Assembly (NCBI RefSeq): GCF_000211415.1
Contig: NZ_GL890776.1
Location: 657,794 to 721,793 of the forward strand
Direction: 5' to 3'
Source of the DNA: Enterobacter mori LMG 25706
GTDB lineage: Bacteria > Pseudomonadota > Gammaproteobacteria > Enterobacterales > Enterobacteriaceae
Length of the DNA: 64,000 bases
Below are positions 28,101-36,553 of this stretch, one piece after another. The translations under genes and the position numbers were made by a program. The notes under the pieces are model-generated. The model was not told where the DNA came from, ran no database searches, and saw only the letters and a list, made by a program, of their open reading frames with translations. Each line of letters opens with the position of its first letter. Position 1 is the stretch's first letter.

Positions 28101-28676
28101 GTTAATATTCTGGTGCTGGATACGCAGTGTTATTCCAACACGGGCGGTCAGGCGTCTAAAGCGACACCGTTAGGCGCTGTCACCAAATTTGGTGAGCACG
28201 GTAAACGCAAAGCGCGTAAAGATCTCGGCGTCAGCATGATGATGTACGGCCACGTTTATGTCGCGCAGATTTCACTGGGTGCACAGCTTAATCAGACCGT
28301 GAAAGCGATTCAGGAAGCGGAAGCCTACCCTGGCCCATCGCTGATCATTGCCTATAGCCCTTGCGAGGAGCACGGCTACGATCTGGCTCTCAGTCACGAT
28401 CAGATGCGTCAGCTCACAGCAACCGGCTTCTGGCCGCTGTACCGGTTCGACCCACGCCGTGCGGATGAAGGCAAACTGCCGCTGGCGCTGGATTCACGTC
28501 CGCCATCTGATGCCCTTGCAGAGACGCTTATGCAGGAGCAACGCTTCCGCCGCCTCAACGCGCAACAGCCTGAAGTGGCAGAACAGCTCTGGAAAGATGC
28601 CGCCGCGGATCTGCAAAAACGCTATGACTTCCTGGCACAGATGGCCGGGAAAGCGGATAAATCGACCAGCGAATAA
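25152..28676 (+). CDS. ydbK: Pyruvate:flavodoxin/ferredoxin oxidoreductase (YdbK/NifJ)
   Basis: 1174 residues, the full length of the homodimeric enzyme that converts pyruvate and CoA to acetyl-CoA and CO2 while reducing flavodoxin. Order of domains: N-terminal YPITPSSTMAEQADAW; two 4Fe-4S ferredoxin motifs CTQCNHCVAACPHS (about 690) and CTGCNLCVEVCPAKD (about 746); then CSGCGETPY and CSSIYGG for the proximal cluster; and the thiamine diphosphate site GGDGWAYDIGFGG. Cytosolic, oxygen-sensitive family. Monocistronic by spacing, with its own terminator. Confidence 0.96.
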   Translation: MQTIDGNGAVASVAFRASEVIAIYPITPSSTMAEQADAWAGNGVKNVWGDVPRVVEMQSEAGAIAAVHGALQTGALSTSFTSSQGLLLMIPTLYKLAGQLTPFVLHVAARTVATHALSIFGDHSDVMAVRQTGCAMLCASSVQEAQDFALISHIATLKSRVPFIHFFDGFRTSHEINKIVPLADDTILNLLPQAEIDAHRARALNPEHPVIRGTSANPDTYFQSREATNPWYDTVYDHVEQAMNAFATATGREYKPFEYYGHPQAERVNVLMGSAIGTCEEVVDELLTRGEKVGVLKVRLYRPFSAKHLLSALPESARSVAVLDRTKEPGAHAEPLYLDVMTALAEAFNSGEREMLPRVIGGRYGLSSKEFGPDCVLAVFNELNAAKPKPRFTVGIYDDVTNLSLSLPENSLPSTAKLEALFYGLGSDGSVSATKNNIKIIGNSTPWYAQGYFVYDSKKAGGLTVSHLRVSEHPIRSAYLISQADFVGCHQLQFIDKYQMAERLKPGGIFLINTPYSVDEVWARLPQEVQAVLNQKKARLFVINAAKIARECGLAARINTVMQMAFFHLTNILPGDSALMELQGAIAKSYSSKGQELVERNWQALALARESLFEVPLQQVNAASPNRPPVVSDAAPDFVKTVTAAMLAGLGDALPVSALPPDGTWPMGTTRWEKRNIAEAIPIWKEELCTQCNHCVAACPHSAIRAKVVSPEEMETAPASLHSLDVKSRDMRGQKYVLQVAPEDCTGCNLCVEVCPAKDRQNPDIKAINMMSRLEHVEEEKVNYDFFLNLPEIDRSKLERIDIRTSQLITPLFEYSGACSGCGETPYIKLLTQLYGDRMLIANATGCSSIYGGNLPSTPYTTDANGRGPAWANSLFEDNAEFGLGFRLTVDQHRARVMRLLEQFADKIPAELNEALHSEATPDVRREQVAELRNALQGVEGAEQLLTDADALVEKSIWLIGGDGWAYDIGFGGLDHVLSLTENVNILVLDTQCYSNTGGQASKATPLGAVTKFGEHGKRKARKDLGVSMMMYGHVYVAQISLGAQLNQTVKAIQEAEAYPGPSLIIAYSPCEEHGYDLALSHDQMRQLTATGFWPLYRFDPRRADEGKLPLALDSRPPSDALAETLMQEQRFRRLNAQQPEVAEQLWKDAAADLQKRYDFLAQMAGKADKSTSE

Positions 28677-28683
28677 CTCTACC

Positions 28684-28709
28684 TGCCCGGCTCGTCCGGG
28701 CATTTTTTT
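28684..28709 (+). terminator. Rho-independent terminator of ydbK
   Basis: TGCCCGG-CTCGT-CCGGGCA stem-loop followed by seven T residues, eight bases after the ydbK stop. Confidence 0.9.
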
Positions 28710-28714
28710 GTCAT

Positions 28715-28829
28715 AAAAAATGCCCGATGTATTCACACCGGGCTAATCCAGATAATCACAGAAAACTATTTAGATAACTAAATAATATTCACATCAATTA
28801 TGGATGAAGAAATCTTAAAGGCATATAAC
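28715..28829 (-). ncRNA. micC: MicC small RNA
   Basis: On the minus strand between ydbK and ompN, the exact synteny of E. coli micC. The predicted 5' end GTTATATGCCTTTA (28829 downward) matches the conserved E. coli MicC 5' end. The RNA ends in a stem GCCCGGTG/CATCGGGC (28743-28722) followed by six T residues. Length about 115 nt against 109 in E. coli; the middle has diverged. A -10-like TAAGAT lies seven bases upstream. MicC is an Hfq-dependent repressor of ompC translation. Confidence 0.85.
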
Positions 28830-29065
28830 AACGGCGATCTTACCTTTTCTCTCGCGCAATTAATAATTTTAGTTTTGTATATTCCCGGTTAATACATTCA
28901 TGAAATCTATCAAGATTTCAACAGTATTATTTAGTTGAGAATTTACTTAAAACGTAACAAATATAATTACGACTCCTCATTGGGAGTGATTTAGCATGAG
29001 ACATCTTTCCTGTGTGGAAAGTTCATCTGGTAATTAAATAAAAATGATTGCAAAGGAATATCACT

Positions 29066-30175
29066 ATGCAAAGAAAAGTACTGGCCCTCATGATTCCTGC
29101 GCTGTTAATGGCAGGCGCAGCACATGCAGCAGAAATTTATAATAAAGACGGCAACAAATTAGATCTGTACGGAAAAGTAGATGGTCTCCACTACTTCTCT
29201 GACGATGCGTCCAAAGATGGCGATCAAACCTATATGCGTCTGGGCTTCAAAGGCGAAACCCAAATCAACAACCTGATGACTGGCTACGCGCAGTGGGAAT
29301 ACAACGTTCAGGCTAACAACACCGAAGGTTCTGATAACCAGTCCTGGACGCGTCTGGCTTTCGCGGGTGTTAAAGTGGGTGATTACGGTTCATTTGATTA
29401 TGGCCGTAACTACGGTGTGCTGTACGACGTGGAAGGCTGGACAGATATGCTGCCAGAATTCGGTGGCGACTCATACACCTACGCCGATAACTTTATGACA
29501 GGCCGTGCAAACGGCGTGGCAACCTACCGTAATACCGACTTTTACGGTCTGGTGCAGGGTCTGAACTTTGCGCTGCAATACCAGGGCAAAAACGAATCCG
29601 GTAATAACAATCAGGAAGGGACCAACAACGGTCGTGATACGCGTCATGAGAACGGCGACGGTTTCGGTATCTCTACCACTTATGATTTCGGCATGGGATT
29701 CAGTGCAGGCGCGGCTTCCGCCTCTTCTGCCCGTACCAACGATCAGGTTACACGTACAACCGCGGGTGGCGATAAAGCAGATGCATGGACTGCTGGCCTG
29801 AAATACGATGCCAACAATATCTACCTGGCGGCAATGTATTCCGAAACCCGCAATATGACACCATATGGTGATAACGAAGGTAATGTGGCTAACAAAACTC
29901 AGAACTTTGAAGTCACCGCGCAATATCAGTTCGACTTTGGTCTGCGTCCGGCGATTTCTTACCTGCAGTCCAAAGGTAAAGATCTGGGCAACGGTCAGGG
30001 CGATCAGGACCTGGTTAAATATGCTGACGTAGGTGCCACCTACTATTTCAACAAAAACATGTCCACCTATGTTGATTATAAAATCAACCTGCTGGACGAA
30101 GACGACAGCTTCTACAAAAATAACGGCATCAGCACTGACGATGTTGTTGCATTAGGCCTGGTTTACCAGTTCTGA
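29066..30175 (+). CDS. ompN: Outer-membrane porin OmpN
   Basis: 369 residues from ATG 29066 behind AAAGGAA; the frame extends six codons upstream without need. Signal peptide of 21 residues (LLMAGAAHA), mature start [16 protein letters not shown], constriction loop PEFGGDSY, and C-terminal VALGLVYQF with the terminal phenylalanine needed for BAM recognition. General trimeric porin of the OmpC/F family. Named by its place after ydbK and micC; by sequence alone it could be another OmpC-type porin. Confidence 0.92.
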   Translation: MQRKVLALMIPALLMAGAAHAAEIYNKDGNKLDLYGKVDGLHYFSDDASKDGDQTYMRLGFKGETQINNLMTGYAQWEYNVQANNTEGSDNQSWTRLAFAGVKVGDYGSFDYGRNYGVLYDVEGWTDMLPEFGGDSYTYADNFMTGRANGVATYRNTDFYGLVQGLNFALQYQGKNESGNNNQEGTNNGRDTRHENGDGFGISTTYDFGMGFSAGAASASSARTNDQVTRTTAGGDKADAWTAGLKYDANNIYLAAMYSETRNMTPYGDNEGNVANKTQNFEVTAQYQFDFGLRPAISYLQSKGKDLGNGQGDQDLVKYADVGATYYFNKNMSTYVDYKINLLDEDDSFYKNNGISTDDVVALGLVYQF

Positions 30176-30181
30176 TCCTAC

Positions 30182-30205
30182 GAGCCCGCAGCTTTCTGCG
30201 GGCTC
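30182..30205. terminator. Hairpin between ompN and the convergent small gene
   Basis: GAGCCCGCA-GCTTTC-TGCGGGCTC, six bases after the ompN stop. There is no strong T-run on either side, but the position suggests a shared transcript end. Confidence 0.65.
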
Positions 30206-30214
30206 AAAACATCG

Positions 30215-30412
30215 CTATAAGCCTTTTCTGACCAGCTCAGCGGCTTTGACGAACACCTCGTCTTCAACGCCATCGCCCTTCTGTCTGCCGAGTCTGACCA
30301 GTTCATCAACGATACTTTCACGATTGATTGGCTTCTGCGCTGAAACCAGCCCAATAACGGCGGCCCCAATCGCCAGCCCAACCAATCCCGTTTGTTCTTC
30401 TTTGTTCTTCAT
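30215..30412 (-). CDS. Small protein with one hydrophobic segment, unknown function
   Basis: 65 residues. A short charged start (MKNKEEQTG) precedes a hydrophobic glycine/alanine-rich helix (LVGLAIGAAVIGLVSAQ, about 10-26), then a charged helical tail (ESIVDELVRLGRQKGDG). It looks like a glycine-zipper-type membrane segment with a cytosolic helix. Not recognised. An overlapping frame (30178-30381) is less protein-like. Upstream GGGAGCG could be its ribosome site. Confidence 0.6.
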   Translation of the reverse strand: MKNKEEQTGLVGLAIGAAVIGLVSAQKPINRESIVDELVRLGRQKGDGVEDEVFVKAAELVRKGL

Positions 30413-30487
30413 GATCGCGCTCCCGTGTCCAACAGAAAAGCGTAGCAGGAATACAGTAGAAAGAGTGTTTGTTACGCCAACCGATGC

Positions 30488-30865
30488 TCATAACGCAGAG
30501 AAGTGATAAAGCGCCGCCATCGCTACGATGCTCAGGATGACACTTAGCATAAAGTAGGTTTTAAAAGGCTGCTTTTGCGTTTTATGGCGAAAAAGTTGTT
30601 GACCCAGAATGGCACCAGGCCAACCGCCTGTCACCCCAAACGCCAGCAAAGTGGCTTCCGGGACTCTGCGCATGCCCTTTCGCCCCGCCATTTTATCCGC
30701 GCCATATATCGCCATCGTCAGCACATTGATGAGCACGAACCACATGACAACAGGATTCGAAGTAAAAAGGCTGCCAGTCGCAGCGGAAAACAGAAGCAGA
30801 TAACAAAAACGATTGAGCGTCATAGCAGTGACCACGGGAATGTTGAGCGTATTCAGATGCCGCAT
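30488..30865 (-). CDS. DUF1294 membrane protein
   Basis: 125 residues, about four hydrophobic helices. The DUF1294 core NVLTMAIYGADKMAGRKGMR and GGWPGAILGQQLFRHKTQK are clear. ATG 30823 (MTLNRFCYLLLF) is an alternative start; neither has a strong ribosome site. Inner-membrane protein of unknown role, sometimes found fused to cold-shock domains in other bacteria. Confidence 0.82.
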   Translation of the reverse strand: MRHLNTLNIPVVTAMTLNRFCYLLLFSAATGSLFTSNPVVMWFVLINVLTMAIYGADKMAGRKGMRRVPEATLLAFGVTGGWPGAILGQQLFRHKTQKQPFKTYFMLSVILSIVAMAALYHFSAL

Positions 30866-31093
30866 TATACGCGATAACGTGAATGTATCAGGTTGATGCT
30901 ATTATTCCGTAAAACATGCTGGCATTCGTCGCAACAATCCGTACCATACACGGCACACTTTCGCATGCTGGTTTTTTACTGCAGGCACTAACCCGTCTTT
31001 TTTACCCGTCAGACGAGGCACAAAATTGCGCAAAGGGTAATCGTCATCGTTATACCCTACCGGTGTCCGACTTAAGATTCGAGTAACAAATAA

Positions 31094-32029
31094 ATGCAAC
31101 AAAATCAAGAAGTTAACAAAAAAGAACAATACAACCTGAACAAGCTGCAAAAGCGTTTGCGCCGTAACGTGGGCGAAGCCATTGCGGACTTCAACATGAT
31201 TGAAGAAGGCGACCGCATCATGGTTTGCCTGTCAGGGGGTAAAGACAGCTACACCATGCTGGAGATCTTGCGTAATCTTCAGCAAAGCGCACCGGTGAAT
31301 TTTTCCCTGGTGGCGGTCAACCTCGATCAGAAACAGCCGGGGTTCCCTGAGCACATTCTGCCAGAGTATCTTGAAAATCTGGGTGTTGAGTACAAAATCG
31401 TCGAAGAAAACACCTATGGCATTGTTAAAGAGAAGATCCCGGAAGGGAAAACGACCTGCTCGCTGTGCTCTCGCTTACGCCGCGGGATCCTCTACCGTAC
31501 CGCGACGGAGCTGGGCGCGACCAAAATTGCGCTCGGACATCACCGCGACGATATCCTGCAAACGCTGTTCCTGAACATGTTCTACGGCGGCAAGATGAAA
31601 GGCATGCCACCTAAGCTAATGAGCGATGACGGCAAACACATTGTGATCCGCCCCCTCGCCTACTGCCGTGAAAAAGACATTGAGCGTTTTTCTCAGGCTA
31701 AAGGTTTCCCGATCATTCCATGTAATCTCTGCGGCTCGCAGCCGAACCTGCAGCGTCAGGTGATTGGTGACATGCTGCGCGACTGGGACAAACGTTATCC
31801 GGGTCGGATCGAAACCATGTTCAGCGCGATGCAGAACGTCGTCCCTTCCCATCTCGCGGATGTAGAGTTATTCGACTTCAAAGGCATAAACCACGAATCA
31901 GAAGTGGTTAACGGTGGCGATCTGGCGTTTGACCGGGAAGAGATCCCAATGCAGCCTGCGGGCTGGCAGCCGGAAGAAGATGACAGTCAGTTAGAAGAAC
32001 TGCGTCTGAATGTGCTGGAAGTGAAATAA
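31094..32029 (+). CDS. ttcA: tRNA 2-thiocytidine(32) biosynthesis protein TtcA
   Basis: 311 residues, the same length as E. coli TtcA. PP-loop SGGKDS near residue 47 adenylates C32 of tRNA. The iron-sulfur ligands CSLC (about 122-125) and CNLC (about 222) are present. It makes s2C32 in a subset of tRNAs in the cytosol. ATG 31094 is preceded by a weak site. Confidence 0.96.
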   Translation: MQQNQEVNKKEQYNLNKLQKRLRRNVGEAIADFNMIEEGDRIMVCLSGGKDSYTMLEILRNLQQSAPVNFSLVAVNLDQKQPGFPEHILPEYLENLGVEYKIVEENTYGIVKEKIPEGKTTCSLCSRLRRGILYRTATELGATKIALGHHRDDILQTLFLNMFYGGKMKGMPPKLMSDDGKHIVIRPLAYCREKDIERFSQAKGFPIIPCNLCGSQPNLQRQVIGDMLRDWDKRYPGRIETMFSAMQNVVPSHLADVELFDFKGINHESEVVNGGDLAFDREEIPMQPAGWQPEEDDSQLEELRLNVLEVK

Positions 32030-32033
32030 AACG

Positions 32034-32067
32034 AAGCGTCTCAGAGAGATATCTGAGACGCTTTTTT
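32034..32067. terminator. Terminator between ttcA and dbpA
   Basis: AAGCGTCTCAGA/TCTGAGACGCTT 12-base stem with a six-base loop, followed by five further T residues on the plus strand. It lies between convergent stops and may serve both genes. Confidence 0.9.
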
Positions 32068-32069
32068 CA

Positions 32070-33443
32070 TTACTTCAGCAGACGAACGCGGCAGGCTTTG
32101 CCTTTAATTTTACCGTTTTGCAGCTGCTTCCAGGCTTTATGCGCCACCGACTGGCGAACCGCCACGTAAACGTGCGCCGGATGAACCGCAATCTTTCCGA
32201 TATCCGCCCCGTCCAGGCCGATATCTCCGGTCAGCGCCCCTAACACATCACCCGGACGCATTTTGGCTTTTTTGCCGCCGTCGATGCACAGCGTCGCCAT
32301 TTCAGCCTCCAGCGGGACAATGCTGATATTGCCCGGGGCATTCACCCAGTTCAGTTTAATCTGCAGCATTTCAGAAAGGATATTGGCGCGCTGCGCCTCT
32401 TCCGGCGCGCAGAAGCTGATGGCGAGACCGCTGTTGCCCGCGCGCGCGGTACGACCAATACGATGGACGTGTACCTCAGGATCCCAGGCCAGTTCAAAGT
32501 TAACCACCAGCTCGAGCGATTTAATGTCCAGACCGCGGGCGGCAACATCGGTCGCGACCAAAACGCGCGCACTGCCATTAGCAAAACGCACCAGCGTCTG
32601 ATCGCGGTCGCGCCGCTCCAAATCCCCATGCAGCGACAGTGCGCTTTGACCAGCGGCGTTCAGGGCATCGCAGACCGACTGACAATCCTTTTTAGTATTG
32701 CAAAACACCACGCAGGAAGCAGGCTGATGCTGGCTCAGCAGCTTTTGCAGCAGCGAGATTTTGCCGTGCTGCGACGTTTCAAAGAACTGCTGTTCGATGG
32801 CGGGTAGAGCATCAACGCTATCAATTTCAATGGTCAACGGATTCTTCTGCACACGACCACTGATTGCCGCGATGGCTTCAGGCCAGGTCGCGGAGAACAA
32901 CAGCGTCTGACGATCCTGCGGCGCAAAGCGGATCACCTCATCAATAGCATCACTAAAGCCCATGTCGAGCATACGATCGGCTTCATCCATCACCAGCGTC
33001 TGAAGGGCATCAAGCGAAACCGTCCCCTTTTGCAGGTGATCGAGCAGGCGTCCCGGCGTGGCAACAATAATGTGCGGCGCATGCTGCAGCGAATCACGCT
33101 GTGCGCCGAAAGGCTGCCCGCCACAGAGGGTTAATATTTTGGTGTTCGGCAGAAAACGTGCCAGACGGCGCAACTCTCCGGCGACCTGGTCCGCCAGCTC
33201 GCGGGTAGGACACAGAATCAGCGACTGCGTCTGGAATAACGCCGCATCAATATGCTGCAACAGCCCGAGACCAAATGCAGCCGTTTTCCCACTGCCGGTT
33301 TTTGCCTGCACGCGTACGTCACGGCCTTCCAGGATGGCCGGCAGCGCAGCCGCCTGTACAGGGGTCATAGTGAGGTATCCCAACTCGTTAAGGTTATCGA
33401 GTTGGGTAGCAGGCAGAACGTTCAGGGTAGAAAAAGCGGTCAC
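32070..33443 (-). CDS. dbpA: ATP-dependent RNA helicase DbpA
   Basis: 457 residues. DEAD-box motifs in order: AKTGSGKT, PTRELADQV, TPGRLLDHL, DEADRMLDMG, FSAT and HRIGRTARAG. The C-terminal DbpA RNA-binding domain (about 385-457) targets hairpin 92 of 23S rRNA. It helps late assembly of the 50S subunit. Complete, with no changes at key residues. Confidence 0.96.
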   Translation of the reverse strand: MTAFSTLNVLPATQLDNLNELGYLTMTPVQAAALPAILEGRDVRVQAKTGSGKTAAFGLGLLQHIDAALFQTQSLILCPTRELADQVAGELRRLARFLPNTKILTLCGGQPFGAQRDSLQHAPHIIVATPGRLLDHLQKGTVSLDALQTLVMDEADRMLDMGFSDAIDEVIRFAPQDRQTLLFSATWPEAIAAISGRVQKNPLTIEIDSVDALPAIEQQFFETSQHGKISLLQKLLSQHQPASCVVFCNTKKDCQSVCDALNAAGQSALSLHGDLERRDRDQTLVRFANGSARVLVATDVAARGLDIKSLELVVNFELAWDPEVHVHRIGRTARAGNSGLAISFCAPEEAQRANILSEMLQIKLNWVNAPGNISIVPLEAEMATLCIDGGKKAKMRPGDVLGALTGDIGLDGADIGKIAVHPAHVYVAVRQSVAHKAWKQLQNGKIKGKACRVRLLK

Positions 33444-33470
33444 AGTATTCTCTCGTGGTCATCTTTGCAG

Positions 33471-33653
33471 TCAGATGGCGCGTATCCTCGCAGATATCAG
33501 GGTTGGATGCGACATTTTAATCGGTTCTTCATCTGGCGGCGGGTCCGGCATTGGCTGAGGACGCGGGATGGGATCGGGCATCGGCGTTGGGTCGGTAGGT
33601 ACCGGATCGGACTGGCGTGTATTCATGAATTGCAGCGCGAGTAGCATGCTCAT
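33471..33653 (-). CDS. Small proline-rich protein upstream of dbpA
   Basis: 60 residues. A short hydrophobic start (MSMLLALQF) precedes a proline/aspartate-rich middle (DPVPTDPTPMPDPIPRP). GGAGGAAGAG gives a very good ribosome site five bases before ATG 33653, so translation is likely. It sits 27 bases upstream of dbpA in the same direction and could act as a leader gene. I do not recognise a characterised homologue. Confidence 0.6.
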   Translation of the reverse strand: MSMLLALQFMNTRQSDPVPTDPTPMPDPIPRPQPMPDPPPDEEPIKMSHPTLISARIRAI

Positions 33654-33711
33654 CTCTTCCTCCAGGTTTTTTTGTTGACCCTTTTAGGGTAGTCGCTGGG
33701 GAACGGCAGGC

Positions 33712-33832
33712 AAAAAAAAGCCGACTATTAAGTCGGCGTCGTACGAATCAATTGTGCTATGCAGTAATTCAAAAAAAGGAAGTAAGACAATATGGAGCGC
33801 AACGCCCATCGCTTGACGTTGCATTCACCTGC
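33712..33832 (-). ncRNA. fnrS: FnrS small RNA
   Basis: Minus-strand RNA of about 121 nt between zntB and dbpA, as in E. coli. The 5' end GCAGGTGAATGCAACGTCAA, the internal CTTACTTCCTTTTTTTGAA and the 3' terminator GCCGACT-TAAT-AGTCGGC with eight T residues match E. coli FnrS almost base for base. It is an Hfq-binding, FNR-activated sRNA that lowers mRNAs of aerobic metabolism. An FNR-like box lies upstream. Confidence 0.95.
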
Positions 33833-33867
33833 GGAAGTAATATTGCACCTTGCGGGGTCGATGTTTA

Positions 33868-33881
33868 TTGACTTCGCTCAA
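33868..33881 (-). promoter_or_regulatory. fnrS: FNR box of the fnrS promoter
   Basis: TTGAGCGAAGTCAA (read on the minus strand) fits TTGAT-N4-ATCAA with two symmetric mismatches. Its centre is about 42 bases upstream of the FnrS 5' end, the class II activator position. Confidence 0.8.
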
Positions 33882-33927
33882 TTAAAATGTCGTTTTGAAG
33901 CAATCTACTGATCGAAAAAGTGTAAAT

Positions 33928-34911
33928 TTACAACCATTTACTGCGATGCAACCACCATGCAACACCGCCAATCAAAACCACTAACATGACGCAAAAGGCC
34001 GTAAAGCCATAGTGGTATTCTCCGCCGGGTATTCCGCCAAGATTGACGCCAAACAGCCCCGTCAGAAAAGTGCTAGGCAAAAAGACCATCGCCATGAGCG
34101 ACATCGTATAAGTTCGTCTCGAGAGTGATTCCTGCATCACCTGGGCAATTTCGTCTGCCATCACCGCCGTTCGGGCAATACAGGAGTCGATCTCGTCCAG
34201 TCCTCGTCCGAGCCTGTCAGCAATGTCCTGCATTCTTCTACGCTGGTCATCGTTCATCCAGCTCAGCCGCTCGCTGGCCAGTCGCGCGTACACATCGCGC
34301 TGTGGCGTCATGTAGCGACGCATGACGATCAGCTGTTTGCGCAAAAGCGCCAGAAAACCGCGTGGGGGGATCTGCTGATCGAGCAGATTGTCCTCCAGAT
34401 CGATAATCTTATCGTGCAGCTCTTCGATAAACTCGCTGGCATGATCGGTCAGGGCATCGCAGACGTCCACCAGCCAGCTGCCGCAATCCGTCGGGCCCGT
34501 GCCTTCTTTCAGATCGTTAACCACGTCATCCAGCGCCAGCACCTTACGCTGCCGGGTGGAGACAATCATCCGCTCATCCATATAGAGGCGCATGGCAACC
34601 AGTTGGTCGGGACGTTCATCCGTGCTGCCGTTAATGCAGCGCAGCGTAATTAATGTCCCCTCGCCCATTCTGCTGACGCGTGGCCTGAGACTCTCTCCTG
34701 CGAGCGCATCACGCACGTTATTGGGTAAGAGCGGCGTCGATGCCAGCCACTGGGCACTGTCTGGATGGGTGTAGTTCAAATGCAGCCAGCAGGGATGTTC
34801 ACTATCAATATCATCGCTGTTTTCCAGCGGCCTCGCACCACCACGGCCATCGAACACCCACGCAAAAACTGCGTCAGGCACGTTAATTTCGGACCCTTTA
34901 ATGCTCTCCAC
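33928..34911 (-). CDS. zntB: Zinc transporter ZntB (CorA family)
   Basis: 327 residues. A long cytosolic N-terminal domain precedes two C-terminal helices ([19 protein letters not shown] and [18 protein letters not shown]) around the loop [13 protein letters not shown] replaces the GMN of CorA, as in ZntB. It is a pentameric zinc transporter in the inner membrane. Position next to fnrS and dbpA agrees with E. coli. Confidence 0.95.
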   Translation of the reverse strand: MESIKGSEINVPDAVFAWVFDGRGGARPLENSDDIDSEHPCWLHLNYTHPDSAQWLASTPLLPNNVRDALAGESLRPRVSRMGEGTLITLRCINGSTDERPDQLVAMRLYMDERMIVSTRQRKVLALDDVVNDLKEGTGPTDCGSWLVDVCDALTDHASEFIEELHDKIIDLEDNLLDQQIPPRGFLALLRKQLIVMRRYMTPQRDVYARLASERLSWMNDDQRRRMQDIADRLGRGLDEIDSCIARTAVMADEIAQVMQESLSRRTYTMSLMAMVFLPSTFLTGLFGVNLGGIPGGEYHYGFTAFCVMLVVLIGGVAWWLHRSKWL

Positions 34912-35027
34912 AGCGCCTCCCGCTTTTCATCTTTACGGTGTCAGTCTAGCTTTCGTCCAGGCTTAAGCAATAGATATGTTCAGCATCGCGCTGAATGCGC
35001 TCAGGAATTGTACTTTTCGCATCAAAG

Positions 35028-35053
35028 AAAAAGCCTGGCAAGCCAGGCTTTTT
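35028..35053 (-). terminator. Terminator of the chemoreceptor gene
   Basis: AGCCTGGC/GCCAGGCT stem with flanking A and T runs on both sides, immediately downstream of the minus-strand chemoreceptor stop. Functional in either direction in principle. Confidence 0.85.
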
Positions 35054-35054
35054 A

Positions 35055-36191
35055 TCAGAGAGAGGGGATCGGGGAACGTTGACGCCGCGGTGAGGGCTCA
35101 TCCGCGAGATGTCGCTGGTCAAGCCGGAAATTACGCGTGCGGGTTTGCAGTTCAATCACCTGGTTACGCAGCACATCGGAGGATCCGTTGAGTTCCTCCA
35201 CCATGGCGACATTGCTCTGCGTCACGCGTTCCAGTTCAGACAGCGCCTGCGTTATCTGCGAAATTCCCTTTTCCTGTTCTGACGTGGAGGCAGAAATATC
35301 GTCCATTAACCGGCTGACGTTGTTCGACCCCGCCACGATATCCTGCATATTTCTCTCCGCTTGCGAGACAACGTTAACGCCCTGCGTCACGTTATTGCTG
35401 GTCACGTCAATCAGCGACTTGATGTTTTTCGCCGCTTCTGCGCTTCGGTGTGCGAGATTACGGACTTCACCCGCTACCACGGAAAATCCTTTGCCATGAT
35501 CGCCCGCGCGTGCAGCCTCTACCGCCGCGTTAAGCGCCAGAATATTGGTCTGGAAAGCGATACCATCGATAAGGGAAATAATTTCCGTCATTTGCAGGGC
35601 ACATTCGGTTATCGACTGCATGTTGTTAGCAACCTGCCCCATTAATTGTCCGCCTTTTTGTGCCTGTAACGTCGCGGCATTCGCTTGCTCACTGGCTAAA
35701 CGGGTATTGTCTGCATTGTTTCGGGTACTCGCAGCCATTTGTTCCATGCTGGCCGCCGTCTGGATCAATGACGCTGACTGCTGTTCGGTCTTTACCGACA
35801 GCTCTGCACTGCGGGACGAGAGTTGCTCCGCAAGCGTCATGGCCGTTTGTGAAGAGGATCTGATCTCGCTGACCAGCGTTGCGATGTTACTGGACAAGCT
35901 ATTAATCCCTGGAATCAAACGCCCTGCGCAGTTGTTGCCAAATTCAGGGATAGAGACGCCAAGATTGCCCGACGTCACTTCTTCAATACTTTTCTTCACA
36001 GTATTGATCGGCGTCACAAGATATTTTGTCATGTACGCCCAAAGTAAAATCAGAGCGATGAGTTGTGTAGTATTCACGGCAATAAAAAGTGACACGCCAT
36101 TAGCAAACAATGCAATCACTCCGTTATTAACCAAAAAGAGACACAAAAGGAAATAGACAATAAAAGTTCTGACACTAATATTTCTTAGCAT
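35055..36191 (-). CDS. Methyl-accepting chemotaxis protein without a periplasmic sensor domain
   Basis: 378 residues from ATG 36191 behind AGGAAAAAAG; the frame reaches 36263 without support. Two membrane helices near the N-terminus ([18 protein letters not shown] and [19 protein letters not shown]) are separated by only a few residues, so there is almost no periplasmic sensor. A HAMP-like linker ([19 protein letters not shown]) and a full signalling domain with the conserved hairpin tip ([20 protein letters not shown]) follow. The C-terminus lacks a CheR-binding NWETF-type tail. A FliA-like -10 stands upstream. Possible roles are sensing the membrane or cytosolic state, or assisting other receptors. 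Confidence 0.9.
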   Translation of the reverse strand: MLRNISVRTFIVYFLLCLFLVNNGVIALFANGVSLFIAVNTTQLIALILLWAYMTKYLVTPINTVKKSIEEVTSGNLGVSIPEFGNNCAGRLIPGINSLSSNIATLVSEIRSSSQTAMTLAEQLSSRSAELSVKTEQQSASLIQTAASMEQMAASTRNNADNTRLASEQANAATLQAQKGGQLMGQVANNMQSITECALQMTEIISLIDGIAFQTNILALNAAVEAARAGDHGKGFSVVAGEVRNLAHRSAEAAKNIKSLIDVTSNNVTQGVNVVSQAERNMQDIVAGSNNVSRLMDDISASTSEQEKGISQITQALSELERVTQSNVAMVEELNGSSDVLRNQVIELQTRTRNFRLDQRHLADEPSPRRQRSPIPSL

Positions 36192-36216
36192 ACTTTTTTC
36201 CTGGGGCTTTATATTT

Positions 36217-36224
36217 TTATCGGC
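36217..36224 (-). promoter_or_regulatory. FliA (sigma-28)-like -10 element
   Basis: GCCGATAA on the minus strand, 26 bases upstream of the chemoreceptor ATG, matches the sigma-28 -10 consensus exactly. The -35 half is poor (CAATGCTA where TAAAGTTT is expected). The gene type makes flagellar-class control plausible. Confidence 0.5.
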
Positions 36225-36347
36225 ATTAAAATTTATAGCATTGCACGATAACTTTGTCCTCACGATCTGCGCGAGTTTGTTGTTTCGCAGTTTGATTAGC
36301 GTGATTTCACTTAAGAGAGTATAAAAGCGGGTTTTAGAGGAAATGCA

Positions 36348-36521
36348 ATGCTCGACATGCTGCCGCTCTGGTTTATGCCACCCGGACGCGATACTCTGTT
36401 CTTACGCCACGCGATAGATATTCATACGTATTTAAGAGGCATTGCATTAAAAACGGGATACTGTTTAGTCGCACTTAAAAGAGTAATTTGCTTAATATAT
36501 TTTATATTCTTTATTAATTGA
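36348..36521 (+). CDS. Possible 57-residue small protein
   Basis: ATG 36348 with GAGG seven bases upstream opens a 57-codon frame ending at TGA 36521. It begins [20 protein letters not shown] and ends with a hydrophobic tail ([12 protein letters not shown]). It occupies much of the gap between the chemoreceptor and the MHYT gene. Only the ribosome site and the C-terminal hydrophobic stretch speak for it, and chance is possible. Confidence 0.25.
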   Translation: MLDMLPLWFMPPGRDTLFLRHAIDIHTYLRGIALKTGYCLVALKRVICLIYFIFFIN

Positions 36522-36553
36522 TAACTCCGTAACTTTTGGCGTGGGATGACATA

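Noticed and set aside
33712-33737. Terminator of zntB alone
   Set aside because: The hairpin and T-run are the 3' end of FnrS, whose full sequence is recognisable upstream of it.
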